From contig JARYHS010013631.1 of assembly GCA_031002005.1 (NCBI GenBank), forward strand, positions 71,359,832 to 71,423,831: a DNA stretch of 64,000 nucleotides. Reading direction: 5' to 3'. The notes under the pieces were generated by a model that saw nothing but the letters and a program-made list of their open reading frames with translations, was not told where the DNA came from and made no database searches. Position 1 is the stretch's first letter, and the number at the start of each line of letters is the position of its first letter. Positions 57,240 to 64,000 of this stretch are shown here, piece after piece. Both the position numbers and the translations under genes were made by a program. Origin of the DNA: Vandiemenella viatica. Lineage: Eukaryota; Arthropoda; Insecta; Orthoptera; Morabidae.

Positions 57240-57586
57240 GGGGGCGTTCATTAATCACGTGAGGCGTTTTTCCAGAATTCCCCCCTTCTGGAGAGACCGT
57301 GAGATGTAGTCGGAATCCCCCCCTCCTCTGGTGAGATTTGGTTGGACCCGAACCCCGCTACGAATTACTTCGCAACTTTTTGAGACATTTTTTTAGGTCT
57401 CATGCTCCAAAGGTCGGTTATATCCCCACACCCCCCCACCCCCACCCCCTAAAGTCGGTTTTTACCAACCTAAAATCAACTTTCGCGTCATTTGTAGATC
57501 TTTTTTTTTTTTAGCTCTACCATTCTACAAGAATTTCAAAACCTCAAGTGAGATTTCCGTTGACCCCCCCCCCCCTGGACGCCCCC
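57240..57586. mobile_element. G/C-rich MITE spanning the copy 2 edge
   Basis: Left end GGGGGCGTTCATTAATCACG, right end complement GGGGGCGTCCAGGGGG. It is the complete version of the fragment at 1-206. The element extends 144 bp to the left of the aligned duplication only because copy 1 is cut by the window start. Confidence 0.65.
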
Positions 57587-59362
57587 TTTCCTAAAATTAG
57601 CACAGAAAACTCGAAGAACATGTTGGGTGAAAGAAATGGAAATGCCCAGTTACCAAACCTCATAAGTGATTAGAAAACCCTGAGCACAATCAGCACTGTG
57701 CACATTTACAGCTATTGTTCAAAATTATAAAACGAAACAGTAAATAAAGTGTACAAATTTTCTGCACTAATTTGTTGCAAGTGAGACTAAAATGGGACTA
57801 AATTAAATTGTTAAAAAGTTAATCTGTGACAAAATAATTAATTGCTTCCCTTTATCTGGAAGAGAGAGATAATTATACAGTTTTATAATCCTTGCCAATG
57901 TTCCGAGTATAGCCGCTGACAGGAAGCCATGCGCTGTAATATCATAATCGTTTCATGAGTTACCGGTGACAAGCGCTTGTACGGCTACAACAGACAGAAA
58001 TTAATTACGTGAATCGATGCACGCGACCCAGCAGGCGATGTGCAGGTGACTGAGAAGTGAACTCCGAAATCTACAGCAAACAACATGTGTAATACATGAT
58101 AACAAATCTCTCACAAAATACATCCACCCTCGCATTTTACTCTGGAGGCTAATAATAGTGAAGAAATAAAAGGACGATTAGGCGTGTCACATTAGATCCA
58201 GTTTTTTTTTTAAGGTAAACAGGAGCACTACTACCTTTTGGCAAGGTCCTTATTATCCAGAAATGGCTGTGTCTGATTCTGGCTGTTCGATAACGTCTGA
58301 AAATGGAAGTAAAAGATCCACTCTTAAATATATGTATCATTGTGTTTCCTTAGGACGGCAGAGCCAACAGTTATTTCAGAATATTCTATAATGATTTGCT
58401 CGAAGTTTGAGAAATTCATTTTGCTCCTCGCGTGATAACAATGCAAGCCTAATTCAAAACAAAATTTTTACCAAAAATTTGACAGGAAGCTAAATTGTTA
58501 TTCGAATCTTAGAAATATATATTTTTTTCCCACAGTTCGTGTAAGATAGATATGTAATTGCTTCGACGACTGAGTGCCCAGGCGTTCAAAATAGTATCCA
58601 ACGTTAACAGTTTGCAGTTCAAGCAGAATCGCGACAAACAGAACCTTCAACATCCCAACAGGCGATAACGAGAACTTTACCAGCAGGCGTATGAGTTTTA
58701 TCCTTGACAAGAGCGCTTTTGCACTCATTACATACTCGAAATAGTCGCTTCAGGAGCAAAGTGTTGTGCCCATGAACCTCATGTGTGAGTGTACTTATCA
58801 GCATAATTTCCTTTTGCCGCAAAGCGCTCGGATCCACATTCAATAATTTTAGCTTCGACAGAAATGTAACATCTTTTTAATTATTGCCCATATCTTAATT
58901 CAGTTAGTACATCAATTCCACCAAAACTTATTAATGTGTCTTGAAAAAAAAAAGTCTTGAATTTGCAAAGATGTCAGCAGCTTGATGCTTGTTCTGGGAG
59001 GACGTGCCTGGTGCCAGGGCCAACCTTCACAGATGTATTTGTGTCACTTGCATACTAGACTAGAGGCTTCGAAAGTGAACCAGTTTAATCCCTGCCAACA
59101 TACGCCATCTCTTTCTCAGGAAATACTTCACGAACTCAGAAGGTATTTTAGTCACAAAAACGAACCATGAGAATTATTTGGGGTATAAGCCCACGTACAT
59201 AATACAGAAATCTAGATAAATGTAGTTAAATAAGATGTCACCTGAAAGTCTCAGTCTCTTTAAGTTAGCTTTAAATCCAGACATAGTTTTGCCTCACATC
59301 TAATTTTACTTTGCGAAAGAATTCTCTTTTTGGCATCTGGCAACCAAAGGTGACTGAGAAAA

Positions 59363-59364
59363 TA
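59363..59364. other. Empty TA target site of the Tc1 insertion
   Basis: GAGAAAATAATGTTTG here corresponds to GAGAAAATA...TAATGTTTG around the element in copy 1. There is one TA here and two there, with no footprint, so this is the pre-insertion state and not an excision scar. Confidence 0.93.
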
Positions 59365-61350
59365 ATGTTTGTTTTAGTGTATGGAAGATGAAGGTAGAAA
59401 AATTATTCGCAATCACTACAATCACTGATATGTTGTACAATCTTTTTATGGAAAAGATATTTAAAAATTTAACAGGCAATAAGAATCTCTGTAAAACGCA
59501 TTCATACATAGTAATTAACGTGGGATCTTATGTATTATTAGTTGACACCAAAAACTGATTGTATTTTTGTGATGTTAAATTACTAAGCCGTAATCAACAA
59601 TGGGTAATATTACTGTCTTGTTAAGGATTATATGTCCTCTTCCACATGCCGAAAAGTTTTGTCACGCGATACGATATATTGTTGATCTGTACACATAACT
59701 AGCGCTAACTTTTTTGTTGGCTTATGATCTACGTTTACATTTAAATTAATAATTATGATGCACGTGTTCTTTTAAATTAATAATTATGCGTTGTGCAGTA
59801 GACACATGAATTTTATTTTCATTTATCATGATAATATGTAAGACAACTTCTATATAAATAAGTGTTTGGAATTTTGTATTGCAACTTACTCCTACCAACT
59901 TCGCGTAGTACCTACAAGTACATTAATCAGCGTTAAAATATGCGCTCTTATTTCAAATGTTTTGGTTATATTTAGTCAGTTCTCGAAAACGAGCCCCATT
60001 TGGCGAGAAAAATTATTCCAGTAATGTTGAATCAAACGTTTCTGTTATCGCGTCATTTGCCTCCTCCCGATATAAAATCAGTTCTCTGAGTGTTAATCTT
60101 CAGTAACCACCAGAATTTGATCGCTCAAGCACGTTGGTGTGGAAGGGTGTAAGCTTGGACATAATATATCGATATATCGAAACATAGATATTTTTTCATG
60201 AAATAATCGATATTTATCGCTGATATTTTTGTTCTCGATATATCAAAAATCGATATTTAATTGGGGTATCATTTTTAAGTACCATTTCGATATTTTTTGT
60301 GTGAACGCAATTCAGTATCTATATATTCATACGCTAAGCGAAAACTTATGTTACATTTTTAAGAATATTGCGCCCACGGAGTAGTGTGAGATTTGGCATA
60401 GTTAAAGATTATATGGAGAAGAAGTGAAGGAAGCTAAAATCTATATGTAATATGCGTTACAAATACATTAAATTAAGTAAAATAAAACGCTCACTCACCT
60501 ACGTAGTTCGTTCAGATGGCTGGTAGATGGCGCAGCTAGCGGCCTTACTTTGTCTTCTTTGGTGAAACAAAACAGTCGAAATTAATCTCTGAACTTGTAA
60601 AGAAGCAAGAAGCAACATTTCGAGGTCTGGTAGATAGTTACAGGAATAATGGGCGAACGGAGGAACTTAAAGAAATACAGAAAGCTAAAATTATATATAA
60701 TATATTTTACAAACCTTGGAATCGATATAAGCAGTCAGAGATAATCGATTGCTTCAGTTGTAAACAAATGCGCAGTTTGTCTCTGGTTTGCGACATAGGC
60801 TGCGCAGAACGAATTTCCCGTAAACTTTTTACTCTTGGTCCAAGCCGTATTTCAACCTAACCATGATCACTATGACAAAACGACCCTATTTAGGTTGATA
60901 TGATCCCTGTACCGATAATTTTTGTGTCATTTTTACAGTGCTGCTAACATTTCGCGGTTGCGGAGCATCCCATATTTTGGCATTTTTAATTTAATTCGTG
61001 GTGACTTTTCCGGAAAAGGAGAGTGCTAAACGTGAAGAGGACACTATAAGGAAACAGTTAATCCAAATTTCAACAGGTCAGTAACAGTTTTTCACTGGTG
61101 GAGAATGTCCAACCCCACGCAAAAATATAATAAGTATAGTTAATACATGTTACAAATAGATTATTAAAATAAAAAATTAATTTGTGAACGTGTGTGTGCG
61201 CTTGAAATATGATCGGAGCCAATTTCCCCGCATTGAGACACTCTGTGGTCTTTGGTGAAACGAAAGACTCGGATAAAGAAGAAATTAATGTTTGAAGTTA
61301 GGAAAGGAATACTTTGAAAAGGGATGTAGCGATTCTGCCAGATACTATAT

Positions 61351-61668
61351 CAGTGTTTCCCAACGTGGGGCCCACGCCCCACAGGGGGGTAATTTGGTTT
61401 TTTTAGGGGGGAAATTTAGAAATTGACTTGATGCGACTTTACCGCTTTCTCTTGGGTTTATTTAAATGCAATGCTAGATATAGATACAAAATATAGCAAA
61501 AAAGCAAATTCTTAAAATAGTGCTGTAAATAATTATTAGGTATAGTTTCGTTTGATGTTAGCAAAATATTTTTTTAATTAAAAATTAGGTATGGGGGGCA
61601 AAAAAAAAAAAAAAAAAAAAAAAAATATTAAAAGTGGGACATGACCCAAAAAAGGTTGGGAAACACTG
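61351..61668. mobile_element. hAT-type MITE, same insertion as 4487-4804
   Basis: Same ends CAGTGTTTCCCAAC...GTTGGGAAACACTG and the same TACTATAT target duplication, 318 bp. Confidence 0.93.
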
Positions 61669-63105
61669 TACTATATGGTCATTTGATTATTTAAAATGTT
61701 AAACTTTGGTGAAGTGTATTTTGATTTTTTAATTTCAATAATTTCATTAGAGAGAGAGAGACAAGAAATAAGGAATAATTATTTGAGTGAAATTCAAAAT
61801 GATAATAGACTAAATTTAAATAGCGAACTCACAAAATAACGAAGTTATTTTGATAGATACATTTAAATGCGTATGTTTCATAAAGCTAAAGCAGTTTTCC
61901 GGCCTAAATGAACTATCGGAAAATACATTTCATCATTTGCTATGGTTAGATTAGAAGCTAAAATTTAGCATACAGTCACGCGTGTAGTGTATCGTTTTAA
62001 TTTTATAGGTAATGCAGAGAATTACTAGAGTATTACTCTTTCATGAAAGAAACTAAACAACTTAATCAATTACGGTCGAATTTCGATCGCTGGGCGATCA
62101 CTAGTCCTATTTAATGCGTTACATATATATTGGATATATATCAGTACATATCTGACCTAAAAGCGTTTAAAAAGTGAATTTGTTATAGTTTAACAGGTTT
62201 TCATCAATGGTTATGAGGATAAAGAAAGTTGTTAAATTTTAACAGGTTTACGTTAAGGTGAATTTTTGTCAACATATTTGATTGTTAACCGATAGGTTAT
62301 TTTTATAGTTGAAGAATATTGATTAACCATACGTTTTGTGAAGTGGAAGGTTGACGCACATTAATAGCTTCTGTTTTCAGCTGGTTTTTTCATTGATGAA
62401 TAACAATTAATGTGTTTACGAAATACTTGTTAAGCCAAGCCTCTTCTGAGTGATCCGAAAGAGTGGCTTCTGCAGTTAACTTGGCGGCACCGGACAATAG
62501 GAGCAGATTGACGGGGGAACATGTAACACAGTGAGTACTTTTGAAGTTTGCATGAAACGAATTCAGGGTTGATAGCTTTTAAAAAATATAAATTAATAAA
62601 ATTTTCCGTAATTTGTGAATGTGTCTTTAATTTTCTTGTATATTTTGGGAATATTTTTAGATAAAATAGGAAAAATTTCGATATATTGAAATACCGATAT
62701 TTTTTCTCGATATATATCGACATCATTTGTAAATATCGATACGATATTTATCCATATATTTGTTTCATTTTCCTATACCTAGAAGGGCGGTGTGTGAAGC
62801 ATTGTCGATCAAGATGTAATAACACATCTTGTGCACTCACTGTAGAATCTAAAATCGTATGCCAGAAACATTAAAAACTATGTGTGTGAAAGCTTTCAAG
62901 AATGAAAGACCATTACTATTGTGAAATGCTATGTGAACTCAACAAATGTAAATGAATTCCAATTCTCCAAAGCAAATCGTGTAGTTTTAAGGTATATTTT
63001 CGGTGGGTTGCATTTCGAAGAAACTAAGAAGGTTGTGTTAAAAGTTAGAAATTCTCGGGGACCTTACTTCACAGAATTACTTACAGATTGATTTGGTTAT
63101 TTGCA

Positions 63106-63335
63106 TTTTTTTTTTTTTTTTTTTTTACTTATGGCTCTACGCCTCGTCGACATCGAGGTCATTAGATGCGGGTGAGAGTGGGGACAAGGGACGGGAACGA
63201 ATTCGATCATGGCCTTTAGAAGGAAGCATCCCGGCATTCGCCTGGAGTGATTTGGGGAAACCATGGATTCGAACCGGCGCGGCGTTCTCTCGAATGTTAG
63301 GCGAGAAAGTTTACCGTTCACCCACCACGCTGGGT
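63106..63335 (-). mobile_element. Family A SINE, same insertion as 6204-6440
   Basis: Identical apart from a shorter poly-T and a few bases. The target duplication is clearer here: GGTTATTTGC and GGTTACTTGC. Confidence 0.88.
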
Positions 63336-63361
63336 GGTTACTTGCGTCTCAAAAATACAAC

Positions 63362-64000
63362 TAGTCCAGTCATTTAAGCTTAAATTAGGTAAGAATCTCG
63401 GAATTCGAGATACCCAGCTGTAAGTCTGTAAATACTTGTATATTGACACCCTAAAAGTGGTCTCTAAACCTACATATGGTAGGGTGTGCGCAACTATTAA
63501 ATTTCGAGGTCAAAGGTCACAAAAAATCGTTTTTTTGCGCTTTTTTGTAAATATCTCATTTCCTATGGGTTTTTTGCTATTTGTATTTATTATCAATATT
63601 GTAGAATACAAAATTCTCTACAAATTTTGTCTAAAAAAATTTTTTATACGGTGAACCGTTTTGGAGATAGAGGGCGGAGAGCAGCACTTCAGGTCAACCG
63701 GTGCCTCCTGTCGAAAACGCGCCATATATAGTTGATGAACTATCTATAAATCAATGATTATAAATATTTGTCAATTTTTATTAACTATTATATTATATTT
63801 TATCATTTTCTTCATGCATTAAATCTATATCTATTCAATAAGACTGATAACCGTTTCCTGAAATTAAAAAATAATTAAGGGAAAAACTTAAATCATATTA
63901 TAATTATATTCCCATTTACACTAATGACATTTTAAATAGAAAACAATTAAGTGCATCTTCTTTAAAATCTGTAAATTTTAAAATCCTTCCACTACGTCAA
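63362..64000 (+). mobile_element. Left part of the long-TIR transposon, copy 2
   Basis: Corresponds to 6467-7107: the complete left arm (to about 63812) and the first 190 bp of the interior. The nuclease gene would begin beyond the window. Confidence 0.9.

Larger units (their letters stand above)
57384..64000 (+). repeat. Segmental duplication, copy 2
   Basis: Direct copy of 1-7107. It lacks the Tc1 insertion and has extra bases at about 60367 (TTGCGCCCACGGAGT in place of ACAGAAGT) and about 62358-62396. No gene is supported inside. The region 57587-63100 holds the same unrecognised AT-rich sequence and the TATCGATA-rich borders (about 60165 and 62680-62760) as copy 1. Confidence 0.93.

Noticed and set aside
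1..64000. CRISPR array or bacterial operon
   Set aside because: No spaced identical repeats, and the sequence is clearly from an animal nuclear genome full of eukaryotic transposons.

Overview
This is a gene-poor, AT-rich piece of an insect nuclear genome. The evidence is one intact single-exon gustatory-receptor-like gene with two broken relatives, and many eukaryotic transposons: Tc1/mariner, hAT, PIF/Harbinger-like, Penelope-like, non-LTR elements and tRNA-derived SINEs. The SINE family, with a tail reading close to TCTAATGACCTCG...CGACG, suggests a polyneopteran (orthopteran, phasmid or blattodean type), but that placement is a guess. A scaffold gap of exactly 1000 N lies at 46084-47083.

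Layout. Bases 1-7107 and 57384-64000 are two direct copies of the same segment, roughly 98-99% identical by eye. Copy 1 carries a Tc1-like insertion at 1995-2508, and copy 2 has the intact TA empty site at 59363-59364. Both copies share an older hAT MITE, a SINE and the left end of a long-terminal-inverted-repeat transposon. In copy 1 that transposon is complete (6467-9780). It has arms of about 450 bp, a 3-bp AAC target duplication, and a gene for an XPG/FEN1-like nuclease ending in an eight-cysteine cluster, broken by one in-frame TAG. Academ is the best guess for its superfamily.

From 9.8 to 22.4 kb there are only repeats: an RTE-like tail with a tRNA-like insert, two SINE families, a hAT MITE, a Penelope-type inverted repeat carrying a hammerhead-ribozyme core, and a degenerate Tc1 element with a hAT MITE nested in it. 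From 22.8 to 37.6 kb lies a receptor cluster. An intact gene (23025-24185) sits in a 3-kb unit that is duplicated at 32642-35612, where the receptor is dead. A third, more divergent receptor relic is at 36659-37607. Between the units are a Harbinger-like element, a LINE 3' end and a mariner with one nonsense codon and no 3' third. A second hammerhead core lies in a small insertion found only in the unit with the live receptor.

From 38.3 to 57 kb: two hAT elements, about 5 kb with nothing recognisable, a Penelope-like reverse transcriptase relic running into the gap, more SINEs, a G-rich MITE family, and a nearly complete L1/Tx1-type LINE (about 51.14-56.18 kb). The LINE has two open reading frames, three frameshifts and a poly-A tail. 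Apart from the intact receptor, no host gene could be supported.
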